The position numbers and the translations under genes are program-made. Below are positions 1 through 9,169 of a stretch of DNA of 33,284 nt, piece by piece (the stretch's first letter is position 1; each line of letters opens with the position of its first letter). This stretch comes from Nemertoderma westbladi (lineage: Eukaryota > Xenacoelomorpha > Nemertodermatida > Nemertodermatidae), in assembly GCA_032718475.1 (NCBI GenBank), contig JAUCBJ010002369.1, positions 1-33,284 on the forward strand, read 5' to 3'. Below the pieces are notes generated by a model. That model did no database searches and had not been told where the DNA came from. It saw only the letters and a list, made by a program, of their open reading frames with translations.

Positions 1-318
1 TTATAATGAATCAATACCTGAATTAATTATGCAATGTTATAATGAATCAATACCTGAATTAATTATGCAATGTTATAATGAATCAATACCTGAATTAATT
101 ATGCAATGTTATAATGAATCAATACCTGAATTAATTATGCAATGTTATAATGAATCAATACCTGAATTAATTATGCAATGTTATAATGAATCAATACCTG
201 AATTAATTATGCAATGTTATAATGAATCAATACCTGAATTAATTATGCAATGTTATAATGAATCAATACCTGAATTAATTATGCAATGTTATAATGAATC
301 AATACCTGAATTAATTAT
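1..318. repeat. 36-bp tandem array upstream of beta-spectrin exon A
   Basis: About 8.8 essentially identical copies of a 36-bp unit, in phase from the window edge to about 318, where the last copy breaks after TTAATTATGC and exon sequence begins. One frame is open (12 residues per unit), but it is not the spectrin frame, and in the spectrin frame the unit carries TAA; I do not treat it as coding. The unit contains no AG dinucleotide, so no splice acceptor can lie inside the array. The array continues to the left of the window. Confidence 0.95.
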
Positions 319-339
319 GCTGCGGTACAACTCCTACAG

Positions 340-680
340 AACAAGAACAACAACCTGCGTAACGATATTGAGTGTCACGAACCCCGGATCAACTCGGTGT
401 GCGACTCGGGACGGGAGCTGGCGGAGGAGAAACTCTGCGACCCGGAGCTCGTTGACGCGAAGATTTTCCAGTTGGAGACGGCGTGGAACGAGTTGAACGA
501 GGTGATCGGGGATCGCGACCGGAAGCTCGGAGAGTCCTTCGATGCACAGACTTACTTTGAGGACGCCAACGAGGCTGAACAATGGATGAGCGAGATGGAG
601 TTGTATTTTATGAGCGATGAGAAGGGGAGAGACGAGGCGTCCTGTCAGGGTCTGTTGAAGAAACAGACCAATCAGGAAAG
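340..680 (+). CDS. SPTBN1: beta-spectrin exon A (spectrin repeats)
   Basis: Codes for part of a conventional beta-spectrin, the actin-crosslinking membrane-skeleton protein that pairs with alpha-spectrin. The frame reads NKNNNLRNDIECHEPRINSV, then FDAQTYFEDANEAEQWMSEM and a terminal GLLKKQ, the helix-B/C and helix-A pattern of triple-helical repeats, and it joins directly to exon B (SVEDFSVTIHQL, close to the vertebrate SVEDYAETIHQL stretch). The donor is AAAG|GTTAGTG at 680/681, phase 2. The only AG upstream is at 338-339, giving a phase-0 start at 340. However, 319-339 also reads as spectrin-like (AAVQLLQ), so the exon may extend upstream to where the 36-bp array begins. The last 20 bases of the exon are also the first part of the first unit of the downstream minisatellite. 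The symbol stands for the SPTB/SPTBN family; the exact orthologue is not resolved. Confidence 0.88.
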
Positions 681-2600
681 GTTAGTGTAGAAACAGACCA
701 ATCAGGACAGGTTTGTGTAGAAACAGACCAATTAGGAAAGGTTAGTGAGGATACAGACCAATCAGGAAAGGTTATTGTAGAAACAGACCAATCAGGACAG
801 GTTTGTGTAGAAACAGACCAATTAGGAAAGGTTAGTGAGGATACAGACCAATCAGGAAAGGTTGGTGTAGAAACAGACCAATTAGGAAAGGTTAGTGAGG
901 ATACAGACCAATCAGGAAAGGTTAGTGTAGAAACAGACCAATCAGGACAGGTTTGTGTAGAAACAGACCAATTAGGAAAGGTTAGTGAAGATACAGACCA
1001 ATCAGGAAAGGTTAGTGTAGAAACAGACCAATCAGGACAGGTTTGTGTAGAAACAGACCAATTTGGAAAGGTTAGTGAGAATACAGACCAATCAGGAAAG
1101 GTTGGTGTAGAAACAGACCAATTAGGAAAGGTTAGTGAGGATACAGACCAATCAGGAAAGGTTGGTGTAGAAACAGACCAATTAGGAAAGGTTAGTGAGG
1201 ATACAGACCAATCAGGAAATGTTAGTGTAGAAACAAACCAATCAGGAAAGGTTGGTGTAGAAACAGACCAATCAGGAAAGGTTGGTGTATAATCTGACCA
1301 ATCAGGACAGGTTTGTGTAAAAACAGACCAATTAGGAAAGGTTAGTGAGGATACAGACCAATCAGGAAAGGTTAGTGTAGAAACAAACCAATCAGGAAAG
1401 GTTGGTGTAGAAACAGACCAATCGGGGAAGGTTGGTGTAGAAACAGACCAATCAGGACAGGTTTGTGTAGAAACAGACCAATTAGGAAAGGTTAGTGAGG
1501 ATACAGACCAATCAGGAAAGGTTAGTTTAGAAACAGACCAATCAGGACAGGTTTGTGTAGAAACAGACCAATTAGGAAAGGTTAGTGAGGATACAGACCA
1601 GTCAGGAAAGGTTAGTGTAGAAACAGACCAATCATGACAGGTTTGTGTAGAAACAGACCAATTAGGAAAGGTTAGTGAGGATACAGACCAATCAGGAAAG
1701 GTTAGTGTAGAAACAAACCAATCAGGAAAGGTTGGTGTAGAAACAGACCAATCGGGGAAGGTTGGTGAGGATACAGACCAATCAGGAAAGGTTAGTGTAG
1801 AAACAAACCAATCAGGAAAGGTTGGTGTAGAAACAGACCAATCGGGGAAGGTTGGTGTAGAAACAGACCAATCAGGACAGGTTTGTGTAGAAACAGACCA
1901 AATAGGAAAGGTTAGTGAGGATACAGACCAATCAGGAAAGGTTGGTTTAGAAACAGACCAATTAGGAAAGGTTAGTGAGGATACATACCAATCAGGAAAG
2001 GTTAGTGTAGAAACAGACCAATCAGGACAGGTTTGTGTAGAAACAGACCAATTAGGAAAGGTTAGTGAGGATACAGACCAATCAGGAAAGGTTAGTGTAG
2101 AAACAGACCAATCAAGACAGGTTTGTGTAGAAACAGACCAATTAAGAAAGGTTAGTGAGGATACAGACCAATCAGGAAAGGTTGGTGTAGAAACAGACCA
2201 ATTAGGAAAGGTTAGTGAGGATACAGACCACTCAGGAAAGGTTAGTGTAGAAACAGACCAATCAGGACAGGTTTGTGTAGAAACAGACCAATCAGGAAAG
2301 GTTGGTGTAGAAACAGACCAATTAGGAAAGGTTAGTGAGGATACAGACCAATCAGGAAAGGTTAGTGTAGAAACAAACCAATCAGGAAAGGTTGGTGTAG
2401 AAACAGACCAATCAGGAAAGGTTGGTGTATAATCTGACCAATCAGGACAGGTTTGTGTAGAAACAGACCAATTAGGAAAGGTTTGTGAGGATACAGATCA
2501 ATCAGGAAAGGTTAGCGTAGAAACAAACCAATCAGGAAAGGTTGGTGTAGAAACAGACCAATCGGGAAAGGTTGGTGTAGAAACAGACCAATCAGGAAAG
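661..2600. repeat. 30-bp minisatellite made of exon A/intron junctions
   Basis: About 64.7 copies of a 30-bp unit in perfect register over 1.94 kb, with no insertion or deletion visible. The first unit is the authentic exon A end (AAACAGACCAATCAGGAAAG) plus the first ten intron bases (GTTAGTGTAG). Virtually every copy keeps a donor-like AAAG|GTTAGTG, AAAG|GTTGGTG or ACAG|GTTTGTG. Three main unit types recur in order (ACAGGTTTGTGTAG; AATTAGG...GTGAGG; ATACAGACC...GTGTAG), producing 60-90-bp higher-order patterns. Every unit has an in-frame stop in the spectrin frame (TAG at the unit end, or AAT TAG in the second type). The final copy (2581-2600) loses the GT (AAAGGCCTAG). Confidence 0.97.
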
Positions 2601-2815
2601 GCCTAGAAAGTTTCGTTTAGAAACAGACCCTTCGGGAAAGGTTAATGTGATGTGGGGGGGGGGGGGGGGGGGTAGGGCAAATTGACCAATCAGTAAAGGC
2701 CTTTAAAGGTTAGTTTAGAAACAGACCCTTCGGGAAAGGTTAATGTTATGTGGGCGGGGGGGGGGGGGGGGGGGGTAGGGCAAATTAGACCAACCAGGAA
2801 ATAATAATTTTAAAT
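2601..2815. repeat. Degenerate array end with two poly-G tracts
   Basis: Two similar modules follow the array: diverged units (AACAGACCCTTCGGGAAAGG), then TTAATGTKATGTGGG and an uninterrupted G run of 19 (2654-2672) or 20 bases (2756-2775), then TAGGGCAAATT. A last unit-like piece (GACCAACCAGGAAATAATAA) ends the block. The runs are candidate G-quadruplex formers and also likely sequencing or assembly trouble spots. Confidence 0.85.
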
Positions 2816-2992
2816 AAAAATGTTTTTTTTTCACTGATTCATTCTTTATTATCCATCACCGATATGATGATACATTTCAAGACGGGTCTGACATTTTTGA
2901 TGTTTTTGATTATCTGATCGGTGACTTTTATCAGAGTATGATTGATTAGAGTAAGGCATTCACTACCTCATGCAAATTTTCTTACAATTCGT
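2816..2992. repeat. Dispersed foldback repeat, copy 1
   Basis: About 175 bp nearly identical to 3690-3864. The core is a stem-loop closed by TCACCGAT (2856-2863) and ATCGGTGA (2917-2924), with an inner hairpin around CAAGACGGGTCTG. No coding potential is seen. A third, more diverged copy lies at 16958-17035. Family unknown; it could be a MITE or an end of another element. Confidence 0.8.
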
Positions 2993-3112
2993 CATACTTG
3001 CCTCACTCACATCACCCAGTAGTACCCTGTTAACACCGCCACATCACTGCTGCATGTAGAACTACCAGCCATTTCTAGTGGAATGCAGCATTCTACAAGT
3101 CTGTATACAAGT

Positions 3113-3440
3113 AAACAGACCAATCAGGAAAGGTTAGTGAGGAAACAGACCAATCAGGAAAGGTTATGGTAGAAACAGATCAATCAGGAAAGGTGAGTGA
3201 GGAAACAGACCAATCAGGAAAGGTTAGTGTAGAAACAGACCAATTAGGAAAGGTTGGTGTAGAAACATACCAATCAGGAAAGGCTAGTGAGGAAACAGAC
3301 TAATCAGGAATGGTTGTTGTAGAAACAGACCAATCTGGTAAGGTTATTGTGATGTGGTGGGGGGGGGGGGGGGGGGGGGGGGTGATAGTGCATGTATATA
3401 GACCAATCATGAAATAATATTTTTAGTATACAACAACTAT
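3113..3440. repeat. Second block of the 30-bp array plus poly-G
   Basis: About 7.8 further copies of the 30-bp unit (mostly ...AAAGGTTAGTGAGG) from 3113 to 3349, then GATGTGGT and a 24-base G run (3359-3382), then a unit-like GACCAATCATGAAATAATA. The order array, poly-G, unit fragment repeats that of 2581-2815, suggesting a segmental duplication that also copied the dispersed foldback repeat downstream. Confidence 0.9.
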
Positions 3441-3689
3441 TACTTTACCTTTATTACTTTACCTGTTACCTTTACTATTACTACTAAATATAGTGATAAC
3501 CAAAATTAACACAACCAAATTAAATATATAGAAAGAGTTGATCGATAGAGTATTTCAGTATTTTATGTTATTCATTAGTTTATATGGATCTCAACCGCTC
3601 GACTATGGGCTATAGTATTGTGTCGTTATGTCTCGTCCACGAAGACCGGCCCCGTCGCCAAACCCAAGTCCACGCCAAGATATTTTTAA
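3441..3689. other. Intron sequence, nothing recognised
   Basis: AT-rich, with a moderately GC-rich patch (about 3590-3675). No convincing frame, RNA gene or repeat was recognised. Confidence 0.5.
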
Positions 3690-3864
3690 TATGTGTTTTT
3701 TTTCACTGATTCATTCTTCATCATCCATCACCGATATGATGATACATTTCAAGACGGGTCTGACATTTTTGATGTTTTTGATTATCTGATCGGTGACTTT
3801 TATCAGAGTATGATTGCTTAGAGTAAGACATTCACTACCTCATGCAAAATTTCTTACAAATCGT
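3690..3864. repeat. Dispersed foldback repeat, copy 2
   Basis: Near-identical to 2816-2992 in the same orientation. The stem is TCACCGAT (3728-3735) with ATCGGTGA (3789-3796). Homology with copy 1 stops at CTTACAAATCGT, exactly where the decayed LINE frame starts. Confidence 0.8.
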
Positions 3865-4114
3865 AATAAACTAATAATAAAAACGAGTACAACCGCTGAA
3901 ATTATATCGGACCCAATTCAAATTACGGAAATATTCAATGAACACTTTTCAACCATCGGAACCAAACTCCACAGTACTCTACCGACTTCTCCATCACGCT
4001 TTCCCTTACGCTATTTTTCCAATACTAGGGCCAACTCTTTCGCCTTAACTGAAACCTCACCAATAGAAATACAGTACCGCATCATCAATCTAAAAGTAAA
4101 ATGTAGCTCCAACG
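3863..4114 (+). pseudogene. Decayed LINE reverse transcriptase, left part
   Basis: The frame reads a pre-RT motif typical of CR1/jockey-type LINEs (ITEIFNEHFSTIGTKLH), then IEIQYRIINLKVKCSSN, where the RT fingers region begins. It is cut by the large element inserted at 4114/4115. Skipping that element and one copy of the 9-bp duplication, the same frame continues at 15829 as DPFPTKLLRLAADPLS, the expected next RT segment. A non-autonomous, mutated remnant in the same orientation as the host gene. Confidence 0.82.
4106..4114. repeat. 9-bp target-site duplication, left copy
   Basis: GCTCCAACG, identical to 15820-15828. The two copies bracket the inverted terminal arrays, and removing one plus the insert restores an open RT frame across the site. 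Confidence 0.88.
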
Positions 4115-5221
4115 CGGTCAGAGTAAAACGCGGATCCGGATCAGGATCCGGATTCTATCATTTAACATTGTCCCTATGGAAGTCGACTGAATTTACATTT
4201 TTAGGGTGTAATCTGCGGATCCGTGCACTGCTAAATTTACCGAATCCGTAACCGAGTGTAAAATGCGGATTGGCCTTTTTTTCAGATCCGGAACGGAGTG
4301 TAAAGCGCGGATTCATGTTTTAGGCTAAATCCTGAACGGAGTGTAAAACGCGGATTCATTTTTCTACTGAATCCGGGATTGGGTGTAAAATACGGATTCA
4401 GGTTTATTACAAAGTTTTATTAAATCCGGGAAGGGGTGTAAAACGCGGATTCAAGTTAATTACCATGTTTTATTGGATCCGGGAAGGGGTGTAAAACGCG
4501 GATTCTAGTTAATTACCAAGTTTTATTGGATCCGGGAAGGGGTGTAAAACGCGGATTTACGTTAATTACTAAGTTTTATTGGATCCGGAATGGAGTGTAA
4601 AACACGGATTTACGTTAATTATCAAGTTTTATTGGATCCGGAATGGAGTGTAAAACACGGATTTACGTTAATTACTAAGTTTTATTGGATCCGGAATGGA
4701 GTGTAAAACACGGATTTACGTTAATTATCAAGTTTTATTGGATCCGGAATGGAGTGTAAAACGCGGATTCAAGTTAATTACCATGTTTTATTGGATCCGG
4801 GAAGGGGTGTAAAACGCGGATTCTCGTTAATTACCAAGTTTTATTGGATCCGGGAAGGGGTGTAAAACGCGGATTTGCGTTAATTACTAAGTTTTATTGG
4901 ATCCGGAATGGAGTGTAAAACACGGATTTACGTTAATTACCAAGTTTTATTGGATCCGGAATGGAGTGTAAAACACGGATTTACGTTAATTATCAAGTTT
5001 TATTGGATCCGGAATGGAGTGTAAAACGCGGATTCAAGTTAATTACCATGTTTTATTGGATCCGGGAAGGGGTGTAAAACGCGGATTTACGTTAATTACC
5101 AAGTTTTATTGGATCCGGAACGGAGTGTAAAACACGGATTTATGTTAATTACCAAGTTTTATTGGATCCGGGAAGGGGTGTAAAACGCGGATTCAAGTTA
5201 ATTAGTAAGTTTTAATGAACA
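4115..5221 (+). repeat. Left inverted terminal array (53-bp units)
   Basis: After a terminal part with GGATCCGG runs and several diverged units, about 17 units of about 53 bp follow, each with GGATCCGG, a GGAGTGTAAAACACGG or GGGGTGTAAAACGCGG core, and GTTAATTACCAAGTTTTATT. The two subtypes (ATGGAGTG..ACACGG and AAGGGGTG..ACGCGG) alternate. It is the reverse complement of 14630-15819; the match continues slightly past the last unit (TTAATGA). Confidence 0.93.
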
Positions 5222-5290
5222 ATTTATAAAACGCATATGCAATAAAGACCCAGACCCTCATCTAGTTACAATTATTAATTAGTACAATGT
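5222..5290. other. Inner edge of the left terminal array
   Basis: A short AT-rich spacer. It has AATAAA on the + strand (about 5241). On the minus strand an AATAAA overlaps the stop of the small ORF just above it (about 5287-5292) and could serve as a polyadenylation signal for minus-strand transcripts. Confidence 0.4.
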
Positions 5291-5473
5291 TTATTGTTCT
5301 TTAGTAACTTTTCTTGGCTTGCTGACTTTCTTGGTTTTTTTCTTCTCCGGACTCGGGGTGCACGATGTTTGGGTAGTGAGTTCAAGCGGCTCAACAATGG
5401 CTGAATCATTGGTTGGACTCGGAATAACGAATCCCGTAAATGGAACCTTTACAAAGTCATCACTGTCATCCAT
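5291..5473 (-). CDS. Small ORF, 60 aa, Ser/Pro then Lys-rich tail
   Basis: ATG-initiated (MDDSDDFVKVPF), an acidic start followed by a Pro/Ser/Thr stretch and a strongly basic end (SPEKKKTKKVSKPRKVTKEQ). It lies between the left terminal array and the retroelement 3' region, on the same strand as ORF1 and ORF2. I do not recognise it. It could be the last exon of a lost foldback gene, a basic nuclear peptide, or chance. The stop codon overlaps an AATAAA. Confidence 0.35.
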   Translation of the reverse strand: MDDSDDFVKVPFTGFVIPSPTNDSAIVEPLELTTQTSCTPSPEKKKTKKVSKPRKVTKEQ

Positions 5474-6064
5474 GTTTAATAAGAAATTAAATAAGAAATT
5501 ATACTGAACAGTTCAGCCTCCATAAATTAGGAAGGCAGCAAGCTTGCAAGGCCTTAAATATTATTATTATTATTTGATTTAATTCGCACGAGGCGACAAT
5601 ACAGGGTAAATGTAAATAAAAATGCACGCAAATGCACAATAAAACAGCTGGCTAAAAATATAAAGTATGTGATTAAAATATCATAGAGGTGGCTGAAGAA
5701 TACAAGGAGTTAGTTGTCAGTCGCCACTCGTGGACACAATTACTTTGCATGCAAAAACTGTGTACTGAATAGTTCAAATGATTTAGAGCATTACCGGACA
5801 ATGAGCAATACGCAATACAATAAATAACAATATATAATTAACGATTGAAATCTGATCCAAGTTTTAAATATTACAACGGTACATCCCTGTGGTTGTAGTC
5901 AATATTATAAATTGATATTATTACATCGAGCAGAGGAAATTGACACAATTGTAAAATAAATATATAATCAATGAAGGCAACATTATGTTATAATCAATAT
6001 AGTGTATGGAAAAGAGTATGCTGTCACTGAGAGTACATAAAAAAATAAAACATTGCCGTTTGTA
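5474..6064 (-). other. 3' region of the minus-strand retroelement
   Basis: AT-rich non-coding DNA downstream of ORF2. It contains a short (TAA)n tract on the minus strand (about 5558-5575), which could be a LINE 3' tail: I-clade elements end in TAA repeats. If so, the retroelement proper ends near 5560 and 5222-5555 belongs to the foldback element. Confidence 0.45.
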
Positions 6065-9000
6065 CTATGAAATGTTGAAAAAACTTAGGATACGTTCATG
6101 CTTATCAGTGAAAGTACCGGATGAGTAATAGCAGCTGCGAATAAAATTGAGTTGAAATGTCTCTAGATATGTGAGTTGGTCAGGTTGTAATCTCTCTTTC
6201 AATGAACGCATACTGTAGCTGTAACTCAGTAATGATGACAGACGTGGCAGTGGGAAAGTACATCTACACGCATCATAGGTCGAGCCGAGACCAACATAGC
6301 GGCGGTTACCGGCCATTGTATCATTTAAGCAAACCCCCAGCAGAGCTTGTAAAATTATATTAGGGCAATAACGAGACCTCAGTATAGTCCCAACACATAG
6401 TTGATATGCTATTGTGGATATGGGATGGCAGCCTAAAATGTTGTATACAATGTTGTTGTCAACGTAGGAACCAATATGCAGGAGACCACGCAATGCCTTG
6501 CGGTAGTGAACATCAACCTTCTCAATGGCAACCTTACTGAGTGCCCCTATGTTGAATTTCAGACTATACGAAATAGATGGGACGGCAATAGTTCGCCACA
6601 GATAGGAAATAGTATCAATGTCGATGTTGCGGACTGTCCAACCTTTCCGATGGAACATATCTGAGAGTATCGAGATTGTCTGGATACAGTCTTTATGGAG
6701 GTTTGAGTTGGGTGCGGATAATAAATTGAATCCAAGGAAAACAAACGTAGGACTTTCGCTTATTAGAGTACCGCCTGCGTTAATAAAGCAAGGTATCGGT
6801 GCAGTGGTAGTCCCAATTCCACGATGACAGATCCATTTTGTCTTGCTATGTTCGACATGAAGTTTCAGATCATTTAGTACATCAATAAGGCGAGCAACAA
6901 GTGTCTCAAGTTTGGCAGCTGTGTCGGCGCAAAGAAGAAAATCGTCGGCATAAGCCACGATACCAAGCCACATCAAAGTTATATTGAACCCAGCGCCATC
7001 ATCATTCATATTGTGTAGCGCATCTTTAGTATACAACAAAAATAATAAGGGTGATAATAAGGATCCTTGTTTGACTCCTTTGATTAGGTGTATCCCATCG
7101 CTATCAATGTAGTCGCCAAATTTCAGGAATGCCATTGTGCATGTATAGTAAGTGTATAGAGCAAAACATATATGCGGATTAATGTGTTGTAACAACTTGC
7201 GGAACAATAATATATGGTCAACATTATCAAAGGCCCCTTTGATGTCGATCTGGCATAGAAAAACCGATTTACCACTCGATCGCTGTGCTTCAAGGAATTC
7301 AAGGATACACCCAATTATTATGTCCGAACCAATCTTGCGTTGGTATGCGAATTGAGAGCCAGGTATGAATTCAGGTATTGATAAAAATTCGGCCAGTACC
7401 ACAGATTCAAAAATCTTTCCTAAGCAACTGACTGTTGAAATAGGGCGATATGACTTGGCCAGAAGAGGATCCCGACCTTTTCCTTTATGAAGACTGGTGA
7501 TAATAGTGTGCCCGAAGAGTTCTGGCACTCCTAACCTAAAACAGCCATTGAATATATCGGCGAGAGCCTGATAAGTGTAGTCAGAGTTTAAACAAAGAAA
7601 GTGTTCTGCCACTAATGAAAATGCATCTTGAGATTTACCTCGTGAGAGAGATGCCATAGCTCTTTTCACAGTGAGAGCAGATATTACAGGAGCAGTTGTG
7701 GTTGAGCAACGATCATGCAACTCCTGAACAAACTCGGTTCTAGACTGATCATACAAATCGTTCTTGAAGTGGGTATCGTGGAGGTCTTTACGGATCGCTT
7801 CTTGAGCAAGCTCAGGCGGGGTGTGGACAGACTTGGCTTTGAAAAAATTCCAAAAATTACGTGGATTGCTCTTCATGTTCCCCACCCTCCTCTTAATATT
7901 ATCGGTGACAATTGACTTTGAAAGCCAGTTCTTTAAGCGTTTAAGTGATCGTCGAGATTCTGTAAATGCTGCTCCAAACTTACAGTCTTCTTTCTTGCCA
8001 TTCATGGTCCATAACCAGTGTAACTTACTGCACGTTTTTGATCTGTCATGCAAAACAGCTGATCGAATCCGTAAGTTTCTACTTAATTTACTGCGTTTAG
8101 GGCACTTGGGTAAGTGGATATTGGCAGCAGTTATAATTATTTCTTGAAATCGAACAACGAATTCATATAACTCCAAGCCTGTCCAGTGTATTGCTGGTCC
8201 CCGGGTAGATTCATATAATGTATTCAGCTGATTCTGAATGTCCTTCTCATAATTAAGGATATGATATTCTTGTACCCTGTTCCAAGCTACTTTAGGTGAA
8301 ACCCTTGTCTTCTTAATATTATGTGCATCGACTTTGGGTGATGATGAGGTTGTGGTTGGAAAACTAAAGACAGCAGTTATTGGTACATGATCTGAAAATA
8401 GATACATGTCCTGATCATGTATCACTCCAACAAGTAAATTATTGTAAGTATGCTTACTAATTAGAAGGTGGTCTATGTATGAAGTTCCATTACCCCTGTA
8501 AGTAATACAAGGTCCTGAAAACTTTGGAAGAGTGTCAGCGACGACAAGGTTATTGTTCAGAGCAAAAGTATTTAGCCTTTTTCCACGCTTTGTTGCCTTG
8601 TCCCTGCAGTGTCGGGGTCCTTGCAAACGGCCAACATCTGAATTTGTGTCACCTAGAATAAACGGGATTGCGAAAGAGTGTAGGTTGATTATGTTCGTAA
8701 GGCGTGAAAGGAAGTCCTCATATAAATTGTCATCTTTGGAGGCATCTGGAGCATAACAACTGATGAATATGATATTTGGGCCAAACACATCAGAACATTT
8801 AGGGGAAGCCTCGAAACCAATAATGTCATCAGAGCTGTAAATGGCACTAACGTGATGAAATAGATCCCTCCTGAACCATAAACATACACCGCCTGAACCA
8901 CGTACCCGATTGGGATTCTGCATTAGTGATCCGATGCTGAAGAGGCAGATAAATTCATTATTTAAATTAGGCAAAAGTAGTTTGGCCTCCAAATCGTCTA

Positions 9001-9169
9001 GCCAGTGTTCCTGCACTGCGAGTATATCAAGGTCAGTTAGAAGCTGAGCTACCTCATCCATACTGGACTTGATACCATGACAGTTGTAGGAACCTATACG
9101 TATATTAAGCATTTCAGAAGCCTCTTGACATGTGCTGCTGCTGGGCTGCCTGGATGATGGGCTAAACAC
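6065..9169 (-). CDS. Retroelement ORF2: EEP endonuclease + reverse transcriptase
   Basis: A 1034-codon frame with the standard order of an APE-type non-LTR polyprotein. The N-terminal endonuclease shows SYNCHGIK (about residues 27-34), QEHWL (about 54), GDTNSD (about 171), SYIDHLL and SDHVPI (about 258). The RT shows SYRPISTVSCLGKIFE (about 575), QIDIKGAFDNVDH (about 645), GVKQGSLLSPLLF (about 697) and Y740ADD743, then a long C-terminal domain. No internal stop or frameshift is seen, so it looks recently active. The open frame begins at a GTG just inside the ORF1 end; the first ATG is residue 20 (MLNIRIGSYN, near 9112), so translation may start there by reinitiation or read on by frameshifting. 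It nicks target DNA and copies the element RNA. The clade (CR1/L2- or I-like) is unresolved. Confidence 0.9.
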   Translation of the reverse strand: MFSPSSRQPSSSTCQEASEMLNIRIGSYNCHGIKSSMDEVAQLLTDLDILAVQEHWLDDLEAKLLLPNLNNEFICLFSIGSLMQNPNRVRGSGGVCLWFRRDLFHHVSAIYSSDDIIGFEASPKCSDVFGPNIIFISCYAPDASKDDNLYEDFLSRLTNIINLHSFAIPFILGDTNSDVGRLQGPRHCRDKATKRGKRLNTFALNNNLVVADTLPKFSGPCITYRGNGTSYIDHLLISKHTYNNLLVGVIHDQDMYLFSDHVPITAVFSFPTTTSSSPKVDAHNIKKTRVSPKVAWNRVQEYHILNYEKDIQNQLNTLYESTRGPAIHWTGLELYEFVVRFQEIIITAANIHLPKCPKRSKLSRNLRIRSAVLHDRSKTCSKLHWLWTMNGKKEDCKFGAAFTESRRSLKRLKNWLSKSIVTDNIKRRVGNMKSNPRNFWNFFKAKSVHTPPELAQEAIRKDLHDTHFKNDLYDQSRTEFVQELHDRCSTTTAPVISALTVKRAMASLSRGKSQDAFSLVAEHFLCLNSDYTYQALADIFNGCFRLGVPELFGHTIITSLHKGKGRDPLLAKSYRPISTVSCLGKIFESVVLAEFLSIPEFIPGSQFAYQRKIGSDIIIGCILEFLEAQRSSGKSVFLCQIDIKGAFDNVDHILLFRKLLQHINPHICFALYTYYTCTMAFLKFGDYIDSDGIHLIKGVKQGSLLSPLLFLLYTKDALHNMNDDGAGFNITLMWLGIVAYADDFLLCADTAAKLETLVARLIDVLNDLKLHVEHSKTKWICHRGIGTTTAPIPCFINAGGTLISESPTFVFLGFNLLSAPNSNLHKDCIQTISILSDMFHRKGWTVRNIDIDTISYLWRTIAVPSISYSLKFNIGALSKVAIEKVDVHYRKALRGLLHIGSYVDNNIVYNILGCHPISTIAYQLCVGTILRSRYCPNIILQALLGVCLNDTMAGNRRYVGLGSTYDACRCTFPLPRLSSLLSYSYSMRSLKERLQPDQLTYLETFQLNFIRSCYYSSGTFTDKHERILSFFNIS

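Noticed and set aside
29-496. 155-residue frame across the 36-bp array and exon A
   Set aside because: It is a different frame from the spectrin homology and is open only because a 36-bp unit without stops is repeated.
661-2600. CRISPR-like array
   Set aside because: Units are contiguous with no unique spacers, in a eukaryotic intron. The same holds for the 36-, 53- and 21-bp arrays.
2856-2924. Hammerhead ribozyme in the dispersed foldback repeat
   Set aside because: No CUGANGA and GAAA core motifs in the required order.
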